Source of the DNA: Anarhynchus alexandrinus
Taxonomy: Eukaryota > Chordata > Aves > Charadriiformes > Charadriidae
Assembly: GCA_008711295.1 (NCBI GenBank)
Contig: VUYV01000289.1
Span: forward strand, 348,220-412,219
Direction: 5' to 3'
DNA: 64,000 bases
The notes beneath the pieces are model-generated. The model searched no databases. It worked only from the letters and a program-made list of their open reading frames with translations, and was not told the origin of the DNA. Positions 1-11,572 of the stretch are shown in pieces. Both the position numbers and the translations under genes were made by a program. The stretch's first letter is position 1. Each line of letters opens with the position of its first letter.

Positions 1-1510
1 ATTTAAATTGTGCTGATTTTCTTCTGGAGTGCTGAGCAGAGGGAATGAAACTCTCCATCAAGTCATAGCTTTGCGGGCAATAGATCAGAGGATACTGCCA
101 GTTTTTCTAATGGATTATTGTTATCGGGCAGGTTCTTCCTGAAGGTATGTAGTTACTCTCTCAATTCATTACCCACACTATTTATCAGGTAATGATCTAA
201 TGAACTAGTAATCCAGGTACATTAAGAAAAATGTTAACTAAGTAATTTGTATTGATTGAATGATGGCACTTTATTGCAGCATGTTTACAGGTAAAATACT
301 CTGATCTACTTACTGTAGATGTGTTGTACCTACTGTCAAGTGCTTTGTCAGCAATGCCCCCAAGCAAAAAACAATCCCTAACCTTTAAACAAAAAAAGCA
401 AAAATCCATTGTGCTGCATATAACCTTGCCACAAGTTGATGCTGACTGTCCAGAGAATGTTGTTTTTCTGAAAAATTGAATAATGAAGAACAAAATCATA
501 CTTCTGATTTTAAATTTGTTATAGGTGAGTACTTATTTTGCAAAATATTTTCCAAACCTGGGTATGGGCAGAACTCCCCTTAAAGTACTACAAAATAATT
601 GTGGAGTCAGATATTTTCTTGTTTGCTGTGATGTTCCACCCTTTCACATGGGGAGTTTGGATATTTAATTCTGAAAATCTCTGAGGTTAGATATGTAAGA
701 GAAGCTTGTTGTTGCATTTGTACTGCCAGACTCCAGGAGCTTCTTAATAAAGCATAGGGATTACTTGCCACAACAGGGTTTTAAAAAACAAGATCTATAG
801 AGAAGAATTTCTTGCCTTTTAAACTTTTGTGTTTATATAGGAGTTACAGCATCTGTCTCCTAATCTGAAATGCTTACTGCATGTCTGTCAGTGTAGCTTG
901 TGAGGCAGGCTGACCTAAAAATGAAAGATCTCTAAATTGCAGAAGCAGCCAGACGTTTTTGAACTATTCCAAGCGCGGGAGTTGCTGCAGATATGGAAAA
1001 AGCACTGCCACATTCAAGTTAAAGCCCTGGCCTTGTGTCATTCCTGAGTTGGCGCTCTACCTGAGTACAAGCTCTGAGACTCGAACACAAAAAGACAGCA
1101 GATGCAGGGCTAAGCAAGAGTTAAGCCCTGAAAAAATTAAAAAATCTTACCTGTAGTTTCTTGTCCAGTGCGCCTGCTGGGCTGCTGTCATGCTACCAAG
1201 AGTAAATGATGTACGAGCTTGTGTATGGTGTACTTGCTAGTGCAGTGGACATGCTGAACTGGATGTTTAGTCACAAGCGACAGATGTTTGTCATATTTTT
1301 TAAGGTGCTGCTGAAAGAAAACAATGGGATAGTAACAGGTAACAAAGATAGTAGCAGAAGATTTCAGAAGCCCATAAGGGTTAAAATCAGTGTTTGAGAG
1401 AAGAACATTTTCTAGTGTGTTTAACTTCTATTTATGAAATATAATGTTTTCAAGGCAATTAATAATAAAATACGGTAGTGTATGTTGCTCCTGTATGCAA
1501 CACCTGAAAG

Positions 1511-1641
1511 TTCCTTTCCTCTAGAGCCTTGGAAAGGCTGAAGGAAAAGAAGAGAGATTGATTCTGTCCCGTTTACAATGGCCTCTGTTAAAGCACTTCC
1601 TTTCCTATGGACCTTAGAAAGACTGAGGCAAAGAGGCTTTC
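1511..1641. repeat. Degenerate direct repeat, two units
   Basis: Two related blocks start with the same ten bases (ttcctttcct) at 1511 and 1597, 86 bp apart. Each continues into a purine-rich part resembling 'ccttrgaaagrctgagg'. Similarity outside the shared ten bases is only moderate, so this is an old local duplication or a coincidence of pyrimidine/purine-rich composition. No coding meaning is visible. Confidence 0.35.
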
Positions 1642-4484
1642 ATTAAACTCTCCCTAGAGAGCTCCCCAAGCTATTCTTTAAAGGAAGTACGCACACTAGC
1701 TGTGTTTTTCCCTTACATCCAAGCTTCTTGTTTAATTATATAGAGCCCTCCTAAAATGCTTCTGTATACATATGGATATTTCAGCATTTCGTGCAATCAC
1801 TTATGAATGTCACAGCCCAAGATGGTAATACAGGCATTTCATATTATAGATTGCTCGTAAGAAAACTTGCCTTTTCCGGATCACGTTCCATTTTGTCTCC
1901 TTTGGGTCCAATCGTATGTTTCCTTTTAAATGTTGGGTTACTGAAAACACTAGCTAATTAAATATAATTGTTTCTGATATATGGCACTGGGGAGTAACCA
2001 ACAGCAACATAACAATAGTTTTGATTATCTTTTCTTCAAGGTAAGATGAAACTAAACACATAAAAAGAAGGTTTAAATGGGAGGGTAATATTAAATATTA
2101 GGTAATAAATGAAGATTAATATCTTTATGTTCTGTCTTTACCTTTGCATTGTTATTTTTCATCTACCATGCTGTGCAGTAATAGATATGGCCCCTTCTCT
2201 TGATAGAGATCTATGGTGTGCCCGCATATTATGCTATTTTCATCTGGAACTTTCTGCTGCCTTCTGAAATCCTTTTAGGCCATTTGTGTAAATAACTGTA
2301 TTACAAAATGTGCTATAGTGTAAAGAGATGAAACTGTTTTGGAAAGGAAGAAAACTCAAGCGCAAATTGTTTGCTACAGTGCTAAATCCACCCTCTTTAA
2401 AGCATAGTCTTCTGGTACAAGAAGTCTTGTTTACGTTCTTCAGCAGTCCTTAGCCAATACCACTTATCTCCTGTGCTCCAATTTGCTGGAGTAAGTAAGG
2501 TTAAGTGTTGACTGTATTCCTTCCTTGATATCTTCTTAGGTTCCAATCCTCTCTGTTCTGCTGTGTGCTAGACAAATCATAAAATCAAAAGATCAGTTTT
2601 GACTTTTTCTGCAATGCTCTTGGTTTTCCCTTGTCTTTATTTAACAGCCGTTTGAGGTTGGAGTTTATTCTCCCAGAGTGAGCCTCTAGGAGGTACAGAT
2701 ATTACATAGGACTTGGTGCAAAAAAGGCACCTTCTTACTTGTGTTATATTCTTCTTACTTCTTAATTGTTTTATACTGGACAATGTGTTTGTGATAACTG
2801 TCCTAATTCTATACAGTGGATATAAATAACAACTCCTAGGGACTTTTTGGGAAAAAAAAATAATTCATGACTGTGACATTATCGGTTCTTTGAACTCTAA
2901 CAGGTAACTACTGGAAAAAGTGTCTGGAAAATGAAGGGTCTAGGGGCCTGGATAACAGGATTTGCAAAACAATAATGAACGCTTTCACACAAAACCTGGA
3001 TGTTTCTAACATGAGGATGTGCTATGACCTTATTTGTTTCTTCCCTTTATATGTCTTTCTAGGTTTCAGGACTGACTTGTCACTATGTACAGTATTTATG
3101 AAGTGTATTCTTTTGTTTCAAGTTTATCTTTTACACAGACCATTAGCTAGGAAACACATTTGATTATGTGGTAATTCTTTTAAGACTTAAGTAGGTCTAA
3201 TGACATACAGCAAATCTGTGTTTTCACACACATAATTTCACAATTTTGAGTGAGAAAGAGTGAAGACGGTTTCCCTTGATAGTCATATCTGATTATTGTA
3301 AAGCACATCAAGAAACAGGGGTGGCAAAATCATACAAAGCTAGTTCGTATTGGCAAAGCTGTCTTATTTTGGCTGAAATGCTTCAGTACGTTCTCAAACT
3401 GTGACCCAGCTTCTTAAACAGTGGGATACTCTGCCTAGCTACAGGTACAAGTCCAAGGGCTCACATCAGTCTTGTGTTGTATCTCTCAGCCCCTTATCTC
3501 AGTTATGGAGAATATCTGAACTTTTAGTAGACACTGATATTTAAGCAACTGAGTAGATATTCGTTCATATTTTCATGAAAAAAAGAAAAAAAGATAAGTA
3601 AGTACCAGAATTCACTTCTCTTGACTTATTCTCTCCCCATCTCTTAAGAGAATTCAGATCAAGTAATAACACAATTCTGGTTACTTATATCCTCCTAACA
3701 GACGAAGTTTACAGTCCAAAGTAGCTGGTGTTCCTGTTGAAAGGTACATAGCTCACGAAAATATCCACAAGACAATCAATTGGTATTGGCTTCATGGTAA
3801 TATCTTTCAGATTACATAATTTTTAATATAATTTTCTAAAAGTGGATCTGAATTCCTTTGTTCTATGACTGAACTTAGTTTGATATATTTTAAGCAATCA
3901 TTTTGCTTTGAAAAGCTTCCAAAGATTTGTTTGGGTTTTTTTGTTGGTGGTGCCCCCTTCCCCACTCCCTACCCCCCAAATGATATAAAACCACATTTGA
4001 ACACCTGTAATGACTACCCCCGGTGCCTTTCTGGAAAGCCCTAATTTTAGAGTAAGAAAACTTGAAGACTTGTAAGCGTATAGTTCAAGAATTATCTTAA
4101 CTAAAGTTTTTGTTGTAGATTTTAGTCTTCTTCCTCCTTTCCATGCAGTAGAAAGTAAATATGCCTCAAAAAGTAAGAATTGTATACCCTTAATCTTTTC
4201 TTATGTTTTTTTCTTTCTTTTCCATATTGCTGAGGCTAGAAGTTATTCTGAAACATCCAAGGTTGGTCTCTTCTTCTTGCCTTACACAAGGTTCTCTGCA
4301 GTAGGGTTTTTTCAGGTCAAATTAAAAATGTGGTTTGTTTGGGGAACTTCAGTAGTGCTTTTCTATCTTAATGCAGTCATTACAATTGCTGTCTCACATA
4401 GAGAGATAAATAACATTCCTGAAGAAATTATAGTAATATACCTTGTTCTGAACATCATTTAATATCCAGTTTACCTTTTTCTTG

Positions 4485-4545
4485 CACTGCTGGAAGTCAC
4501 TGCATTGAAGCCAATGGAATAAATGAGAGTGGAATCGGGCTCAGT
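4485..4545. repeat. Possible ancient amniote repeat trace
   Basis: The sequence around 4500-4545 has a 'cattgaagccaatgg' core followed about 20 bases later by 'gaatcgggctc'. This resembles the 'cattgaagtcaatggg ... ggatcaggccc' pattern of old interspersed repeats common in reptile and bird genomes. Only short blocks match, so family and boundaries are uncertain. Confidence 0.3.
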
Positions 4546-5945
4546 ATGTTTAAATATCCCTGTCTGCCCCTACATGCCAATCGGCGTGAAGTTCCTGTCT
4601 TAACCTGTGTCTATTAAGAAGGCTTTGAAAGGTAGATTATTTGTTTGGACTTAAAACTGCTTCTGCTTTACTCTTCCAGCTGCTGCTAAAGACTAGCAAC
4701 ACTTTTCAACTATATATAGCTTCTCAAATTTTGAAAACTGCTTCATCAGAATTTAAGGCAGATGAACAAATTCTGTTTCAAAGCATTTTAAAGAATTCCT
4801 TGACTGCTTCTTCTTAATTTGATGTCCCAAATTTTCATTATTTTAAGGGTATGAAATATATGTATTTTATATGGATATTACTTGGGATACACTTCTAAGA
4901 TGTGTTGTCATAACACACACTTCTATTTAAAAAAAAAAAAATCAAGTTCTAAATTGATTACTTTTTTAGTAGCAATTAACATTAAGAAACCTTGGCAAGA
5001 ATGCATATTTTCAGATGAACCAAGAAGCATTTCTAATTTGTGTTTTCAAACATGTAGAACATTACTGTATAAGTAATGATGGAAGTGTTCTCTATAAAAT
5101 CAAAGTACACTCTGAATCAAGGGGGAGTTGATAACTGTCTCTAGTTAAGCTTTACCTCCTTTCTCCAGTATTTCTTCTTGTCCTTTTTGCTCAACTTTCA
5201 TTAGGTTTAACTTTTCTGGTACTGTATGACAATAGTGAAGGAAACTCAAATTTAAGAGATTCTGCTTTATAAGACTGGGGTTTTTTTTAAGAAATATGGG
5301 GACTAGTATGCTTTCTCCAGCTGTTTTATTGTGTACAGGATAAGAGTAAAAGGAGTTAATAAGCTATTTTATCTATCCTCTGCTTGCAAAGTCATGAAGA
5401 AAACAAACATTGCCAGCAAAACAGATTAAAAAAAAAAAGTCAGACTCCCAAAATATTTAAATACTGTAAGAAAAATATTTTGGTCTGCTTTCTGTGTTCT
5501 GTATTCCCAAGAGCATTTATAGATCTGTTGCAATTAATGTAGTCTATGAAATTTAGGGATGATTTTTAGTGCTTTGAAACCACTGAAATGTCACTCCTCT
5601 ATCTGTCCTTCCTTGCTCAGCAGTTCATTCAGTCCTCGTTCACTCCCTCCCATGTACAAGCTGATATTCTCCTCCTTGCTGTAATCCATGTTGACTATCA
5701 TATAATACATTTTACTATTGTTCCTTGTAGGAAGTGAGGGTGTCCATGAATATGATGCAACAGCTGTGACACTTTAACATCTTGCCAACACTGAGGGATG
5801 TCATGCTATCTCCTTCCCTCTTCTGGAGAGGCTTTTCAACAGCTTTGACTCTGGAACTTGCCAAACCTCTCCATGAGCCACTCTAAGCAGAAGCCTTATG
5901 GAAAGCTAATTCAGCTGAAAAAATTTTCCAATAGTTTAGTAATTT

Positions 5946-6020
5946 GAATCATGTCAGCTAAGGACCTGATGAATCTGAGACCTGAATCATATCAGCAAAA
6001 GACCAGACAGACTGAGACTG
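5946..6020. repeat. Decayed 38-bp tandem duplication
   Basis: A unit beginning gaatcatgtcagc at 5946 recurs as gaatcatatcagc at 5984, a period of 38 bp. Both units end in a shared 'ctgagac' block. The copies differ at several positions, so the duplication is old. It lies in otherwise single-copy DNA and does not encode a visible peptide repeat. Confidence 0.5.
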
Positions 6021-6841
6021 GTAGAGAAATGGGGTGGAAGGACCAGTTTCCTCCTTTTTGCTGCAGTAAACTGTGAGATCACATCAACTGCAACATTTAA
6101 CCTCACCTTAAAACTGCCTTGCACTCTTTGTATGTCTCCCTTACCTCCTGTCAAAAAGTGTCAGTGGAGGAAAAACGAGATCTCTGCTCACTTTCAGAGG
6201 AGGTCTTACTGCTCTGGTGTGTGCCTCCTTGGGGACAAGCAGTCTGGCAGCCAAACAGGGAGATTGAAATCACTTAGAGCTTTGAAGCTTCCCTTGCCAT
6301 CAAAACACCCACTGCAACACTAGTCGAAGTGGTAAGTCAATAAGAATCTCTAAGAACCATCTGTATAGTTTATTAGATCTAGTTAAACAAGGCCCAAACC
6401 TGATCAGTTTTATAAAAATGGGAAAATATGCTGACATACTCAAGAATGAATTTCTAAGATTTTCTCTTGGTGTTTTGTTTTTGGTTTGTTTTTGTTTTCT
6501 TTTTCCTTCGTGCAAGTTGTTTTCCAAAACCTCTTTGATTTCTTTGCTCATTTTTTGTAGTTTTGGGTCTGTCAGTCCTGTGTCCCTCCCCCTTCGAAGT
6601 CTGGGGGGTTGTTTATTTCTTTCTTTGTTTCTTTGTTTCTGTCTGCCACTGCAATGCTGAAGATTAAAGGGACTGGGTACACTATGCTAAGTATCTGGGT
6701 AAATCTTGAAATGTGCAACCCTTTAAGTGTTTCCAAGTTTTTACTGTGTGTGCTTCCGCATCTTAATCTTCAGCTTGACCAGGACCATATTTTTCCTGTG
6801 TATTCAGACAAAACGTGGAACTCCTACCTAATATAGTTAAA

Positions 6842-7608
6842 CAGAATCACAGAATGGTTGAGGTGGGAAGGGACCTCTGGAGGTCGCCTGGTCCAACACC
6901 CTCTGCTCAAACAGGACCACCTAGAGTCAGTTGTCCAGTACCACTCCCTGTCAGCTTTTGAATATCTCCAAGGAGCAGGCTCCACAACCTCTCTGGGCAG
7001 CCTGTGCCAGTGCTCAGCCACCCTCACAGTAGAAAAGTGTTTCCTGATGTTCAGAGGGAACCTGCTGCAGTTTCGGTTTGTGTTCACTGCCTCTGGTCCT
7101 GTCACTAGACACCACTGAAAAAAGCCTGACTCCATCTTCTTTTCACCCTCCAGGTAATTATACACATTGATGAGGTCTCCCCCAAGGCTTCTCTTCTGTA
7201 GGCTAAACAGTCCCATCTCTTTCAGGATTTTCTCATAGGCAAGATGGTCCAGTCCCTTCATGATCTTTGTAGCCCTTCGTTGGACTGTCTCCAATTTTTT
7301 GGTGTCTCTCTTGTACTGGGAAGCATAGAATTGAACACAGTACCCCAGATGCAACCTCACCAGTGATGAGTAGAGGGGAGGGATCACTTCCCTAAACCTG
7401 CTCGCAATACTTTGTCTAGTGCAACCCGGGAGTCTTCTTTGCTGCAATGATACATTACTGGCTCATGATCAACTTGGTGTCCACCAAGACCCGTTGGTCC
7501 TTTTCTACCAAACTGCTTTCCAGATTAGTGGCCCCTAGCATATATCCATGCATGGGGTTGCTCTTCCCCAGGTACATGACTTTGCGCTTCTCCTTGTTGA
7601 AATAAGTC
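6842..7608 (-). mobile_element. CR1 non-LTR retrotransposon, 5'-truncated 3' part
   Basis: Read on the minus strand this is the 3' third of a CR1 element. The 3' end lies at 6842 (complement of the CR1 tail block 'cagaatcacagaatgg', then 'gggacctctggagg'). Going upstream in the element, the minus frame 6824-7447 encodes the C-terminal part of ORF2: blocks such as PLYSSLVRLHLGYCVQF, VQRRATKIMKGLDHLAYE and GLFSLQKRSLGGDLINVYNYL, then FPLNIRKHFSTVRVAEHWHRLPREVVE. The part before codon 1 continues to about 7608 with residues like NKEKRKVMYLG and an in-frame stop, so the copy is dead. It lacks the palm motifs, endonuclease and ORF1, as expected for a 5'-truncated insertion. It is head to head with the plus-strand CR1 that begins about 200 bp further on. 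Confidence 0.93.
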
Positions 7609-7814
7609 ATACATGCTTAAAAAGATTGTAAAATTTGCTTTCTTTTTATCTACCTCAAACTGTTTTGGGTATCCCAGGCAACATTGTGTATTTCATTTTC
7701 TTAAAAATAATACTCTTGCCCGCACTTTGGAGCTAGGATTTTAAGTCAGAAAATGAAGCCGTTTGTTCCTTTTTTGTCTTATTTAGTCTTAATGACTCCT
7801 AGCTACTCTGTAGA
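7609..7814. other. Spacer between two head-to-head CR1 copies
   Basis: About 200 bp of AT-rich sequence with no recognisable feature separates the truncated 5' end of the minus-strand CR1 from the truncated 5' end of the plus-strand CR1. I see no remnant of a missing CR1 5' part here. Confidence 0.5.
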
Positions 7815-7817
7815 AGT

Positions 7818-8348
7818 ATGATGTCACCAGCAGTCACTAGCGGTGTTTTTCAGGGTTCACTTCTAGGGCCAGTTCTGTTCAATGTATTTATCAATGATCT
7901 GAATACAGGAGTTGAACGCACCATTAGCAAGTGCGCTGATGATAGCAAACTGGGAGGTGCTGTGGACTCTCTTGAGGGACAAGAGGGCTTGCAGAGGGAT
8001 CTAGATAGATTGGAGCATTGGGCTATGATTAATTTGATGAAATTCAACAAGTCCAAATTCTATACCCAGGACAGAGTAACATTGGGCACTAATATAAATT
8101 GGGAGAGGAGTGGCTGGAGAACTGACCCTGCAGAGAGAGATCTGTGGGTGCTGGTTGACAACAGGCTTAATATGAGCCAGCAGTGTGCCCTGGCAGCCCA
8201 GTGGGCAAACCGCATCCTGGGGTGCATGAATCACAGTATAACCAGCCAGTCAAAAGAGATGATTATGCCGCTGTATTCGGCATTGGTGTGGCCTCACCTT
8301 AAATACTGTGTGCAGTTCTGGGGCCCACAATTTAAGAAGGGTGTATGA
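7818..8348 (+). pseudogene. CR1 ORF2 reverse transcriptase fragment
   Basis: This 176-codon frame is the only sizeable readable part of the plus-strand CR1. It contains TSGVFQGSLLGPVLFNVFINDL, the catalytic x-A-D-D box at 7932-7943 in the form CADD (other copies have FADD), then KLGGAVDSLEG, QRDLDRLEHWA, and the thumb blocks ANRILGCMNHSI and PLYSALVWPHLKYCVQFWGPQF. The frame ends at a stop at 8346-8348, where a family member would continue for well over 100 codons. In the family the enzyme copies CR1 RNA into a nicked chromosomal target. This copy cannot do so, because the first half of the polymerase and the endonuclease are absent. Confidence 0.85.
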
Positions 8349-8697
8349 TACTCAAATGTGTCCAGAGGAGGGCAACAAAGCTGGTGAAAGGGCTGTAAGG
8401 ATTGTCCTTTGAGGAGTGGCTAAGGACTTTGGGCTTGTCTAGTTTGGAGAAAAGGAGGCTGAGGGGCAACCTCATTGCTCAAATCTGTGTCAGGGGAGGT
8501 TAAGACCGGACATTAGGAAGCATTTCTTTACTGAGAGGATGGTCAAACACTGGAACAGGCTTCCTAAAGAGGTGGTTGATGTCCCAAGCCTGTCAGTGTT
8601 TAAGAAGTGTTTGGGCAATGCCCTTAATAACATGCTTTAACTTTTGGTCAGCCCTGAATTAGTTAGGCAGTTGAGTAGGTGACCTTCTGACTGAAAT

Positions 8698-8733
8698 ATT
8701 CTACTCTACTCTACTTTATTCTATTCTATGATG
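8698..8733 (+). repeat. Pentameric 3' tail of CR1 copy
   Basis: The end of the plus-strand CR1 consists of about six imperfect 5-mers (TCTAC, then TTTAT/TCTAT) before a final TATGATG. Other CR1 copies in this window end in octamers of the ATTCTATG type. The pentamer array probably arose by slippage in the tail after insertion, or marks a different CR1 subfamily. Confidence 0.7.
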
Positions 8734-9035
8734 AAGAAATCAGAAATGATCTGATGAGAGAACCTATTGGTGAGGAAGAAAAATTAAATGAATGGGAAAG
8801 CTATTGATTTTAACATATTTGGTTAAAACTGAAAGAAGGGTAACATAATGCGATTTTAGCTTTTGGATAGTGAACAAAACTAAGCAAAATATGTTTAACT
8901 TGAGATGTCATCTGAAGAAAGACTGCAGTCTGAATTCTTATGCAAGGAAATTATTCAAAACTCAAGAACAGTGAAGGAGTAAGGGACTCCTATAATGTAT
9001 CCCTCCATTGTGGTTGTGATATCAAGCCTATATCA

Positions 9036-9060
9036 ATATCAATTGTGTATCAATTGATAT
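9036..9060. repeat. Inverted repeat, 10-bp arms
   Basis: Arm atatcaattg at 9036-9045 and its exact complement at 9051-9060 are separated by five bases. The surroundings also repeat 'tatcaat', so part of the symmetry may come from AT-rich simple sequence. No function can be assigned. Confidence 0.5.
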
Positions 9061-9981
9061 ACAGTCAATTTGCCCCTTAAGATTCTGAGTTATCTTCAAG
9101 GTGGTGGTGAGAACTAAGTAACTGATAAGAACCTAGTGATCTAAGCAGTCATATTATCTCAGCAGAAGCCAATACAGGAAATGCAGTGAAGTGCCTCAAA
9201 TCTGTCAATATATTGGATTCTACCACACTTAAAAACCAAACTATAGGTGGAATGTACTGAAGGAAAGGAGGAAACAAGAGTGAAGATGCTACTGTATGCA
9301 ACTGTCAGTCTGCCTTGACTGATTGGTTGGTCTGCTATATTAAATTTAATGTATATCCTATTTCTCCACTAGTGAGAAAATGTGTTATTATTTTATTGGT
9401 TTAGATCCTTAATTTGAGTGCTTACAAGTCTTGAGTATTAGACAAAGGAGACTTGGTATTTTAGTTTTTCAGGTTTCTGGGTGAGAAAGTTGATATACAC
9501 ATACATTGTAAATATATGCAGTTGAAACTCGCATTAAATAAGGAGTCACTGACTGCAAATGGGTCATCCCCAAAACTGCTTGTTTAACTTTTTCTGAATA
9601 GAATTACTGTGATACTGTAGGGGGGAAAGTACGGTGATTTATTATTGGAATAGACCTTATTCATAAAAAGTTTCCTGTACTGAAAGTGAAATTAAGTGCA
9701 TGAACCAGAATATTTTCAACAAGTTTAAAGCATCTCTTGCTGCCTAAGTCAAGTGAATCACATTTCAAGATCACAGAAGACAGAAAGCTATATGCATATG
9801 TATGCATATATATGCATAGATGATTCTATTATTGTTACTATATTAACAATATCTATTTTTATTAAAATAGTATTTTCTAAATCCTATTAGAAAAGTTTTT
9901 AAAACATCAAAATTAGGTATTTTGGATTTAAGTATCATGAAAAAAGTGAGAAGTAGTAACTCCAAGCACACTTAATAGTAG

Positions 9982-10003
9982 CACTAGCTGCAGGCAGCTA
10001 GTG
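9982..10003. repeat. 22-bp palindrome
   Basis: Arms cactagctgc (9982-9991) and gcagctagtg (9994-10003) are perfectly complementary with a 2-base centre. Each arm contains an AGCT core. A protein-binding palindrome or a cruciform-prone site are both possible; nothing nearby supports either. Confidence 0.5.
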
Positions 10004-11103
10004 TATTTCAAACCCAGGTGCACTGAATGGTGCTTGAACTGATGATATTATTCTATTTTTCCTGTAGCGGCCAAAAATAGCATAATATTTAGTATGTGGT
10101 ATTATATGCTATTTCGTGCTACATACATAGATGGACCCAGCCTCCTGAGGACAAACAAAACATGACATACTTTCCTTGTGAGTGATAATACATATGTAGA
10201 TAAGCTGAAGGACACTTTAGTATAAAACAAATGTTTCATCTTCTCTAAACATCTCTGTATTGGTCACTGCCAGAAATGTTTAAATAGCATGCAATTTTAT
10301 TTTGTTCTTATGATGTCTTTATATATTTTAATAGTATTACTCTGCCATCACCGGCTTTCAAATTTCACTTTAATACTTGCAAATGCTATTACAAACTATA
10401 TATCGCAAGCATCATAATTTTCTGTAAAGATGCCAAGTGAAACTTAATCGTATACAAATCCATATAATTCCATTATTTCTTTTATTTAGTTTACTATTAT
10501 TAGAAGAATCAAAATATCAGGAATGAAAGCTGAATTCTTACTTGAACTTGAAATTATCTGGCCACATAGGAGTGACAATGACATATTTTCTCATAATGAT
10601 TTTGAGTAAATATTGGTAAACATCCATGTTTAGAAAAAGAGTTCAAATTCCATACCAAAAGTACCTCCACACATGTGAAATGAAAGAGGGAGCATAACCA
10701 TAAAGAGCAAGCAATTATGTTTTGAAATGCTAAAAATCACTGAATGGATGTGATGCATTTATTCAAAATAAAAGTACTGCAAACAGTATATCTAATGCTA
10801 TAAGAAGGCAGACTTCAAGGTCATTTTGGGGAAACACTTGGCCTCTGTGTGAAATAAGGTAGTCTTCTAAGTACATGCAGATGAAATCTATTAATTCTTT
10901 CTTAGAAATAAATGTGAAAAAAATATTCTGCATTGGTAAAGCAGTAGGCAAATTCAAATTCAGTGCCCAAGAAAAATAAAACAAAGTTCTCAAAAAGTTC
11001 TTAATCCATAATTCCACACAGATATCTGGCTTTTCTTCTAAATAAAATCTGCACAATGTCATTTCAAATCCTGTAATTGTATGAACACATAAGGACAAAG
11101 TAT

Positions 11104-11572
11104 TCATAGAATCATAGAATGGTTTAGGTTGGAAGGGACCTTAAAGATCATCTAGTTCCAAACCCCCTGCCATGACCAGGGACACCTCCCACTAGACCAG
11201 GTTGCTCAAAGCCCCATCCAGCCTGGCCTTGAACACTTCCAGGAATGGGGAATCCACAACTTTCCTGGGCAACCTGTTCCAGTGCTTCACCACCCTCAGT
11301 GTGAAAAATTTCTTCCTGATATTTAATCTAAATCTACCCTCTTCCAGTTTAAAACCATTACCCCTTATCTTATTGCTACAATCCCTTGAAAAAGTCCCCC
11401 TCCAGCTTTCTTGCAGGCCCCCTTCAGATACTGGAAAGCCTCTATATGGTCCCCCTGGAGCCTTCTCTTCTCCAGGCTGTACAACCCCAACCCTCACAGC
11501 CTGTCTACGTAGAAGAGGTGCTCCAGCACTCTGATCATTATTGTGGCTCTCCTCTGGACTTGCTTCAACCGC
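11104..11572 (-). mobile_element. CR1 3' fragment, minus strand
   Basis: The 3' end is at about 11104, with two octamer-like tail units followed by the block ggtttaggttggaaggg. The minus frame 11192-11497 includes the end of ORF2: GNGFKLEEGRFRLNIRKKFFTLRVVKHWNRLPRKVVDSPFLEVFKARLDGALSNLV and a stop at the family position (blocks given here only as landmarks). The upstream part [14 protein letters not shown] is in a different frame from the true LFSLEKRR block, showing a frameshift. The insertion is truncated at about 11572, inside the block for 'LKQVQRRATI', next to a T11 run that is A-rich in the sense of the element. Confidence 0.92.

Larger units (their letters stand above)
1..6841. other. 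Single-copy AT-rich non-coding DNA
   Basis: No gene or young transposon is recognisable. Open frames are at most about 100 codons, start at random and match no family I know. The stretch contains a degenerate direct repeat (1511-1641), a possible ancient repeat trace (4485-4545), a decayed 38-bp tandem duplication (5946-6020) and pyrimidine/T-rich tracts at about 6470-6510 and 6612-6640. It could be intergenic or intronic; nothing in the sequence decides this. Confidence 0.6.
7815..8735 (+). mobile_element. CR1 non-LTR retrotransposon, 5'-truncated, plus strand
   Basis: The copy begins inside the reverse transcriptase palm (PAVTSGVFQGSLLGPVLFN) and runs to a 3' tail of repeated 'tctac/tctat' units ending near 8733. 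The frame 7818-8348 carries the CR1 palm and thumb blocks, then stops. Later blocks such as LSFEEWLRTLG and [14 protein letters not shown] follow with stops and frame changes. Compared with sibling copies, a segment of several tens of bases is missing after 'ctcattgctcaaatc' (about 8480), between the LIALYNYL block and the LDIRK block. It is 5'-truncated by loss of ORF1, endonuclease and the first half of the reverse transcriptase. Its tail differs from the octamer tails of the other copies here. Confidence 0.92.
8736..11103. other. Single-copy AT-rich non-coding DNA
   Basis: No gene or transposon is recognisable. Notable small structures are a 10-bp-arm inverted repeat at 9036-9060, alternating tatgca-type sequence at about 9788-9822, and a 22-bp near-perfect palindrome at 9982-10003. 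A minus-strand open frame of 114 codons at 10763-11107 has no family resemblance and ends in the neighbouring CR1 tail; I treat it as chance. Confidence 0.55.

Noticed and set aside
197..499. Minus-strand 100-codon open frame with cysteines and a hydrophobic start
   Set aside because: No signal-peptide-like organisation beyond a short hydrophobic stretch and no known family.
6858..7118. Plus-strand 86-codon open frame
   Set aside because: Antisense shadow of the minus-strand CR1 at 6842-7608.
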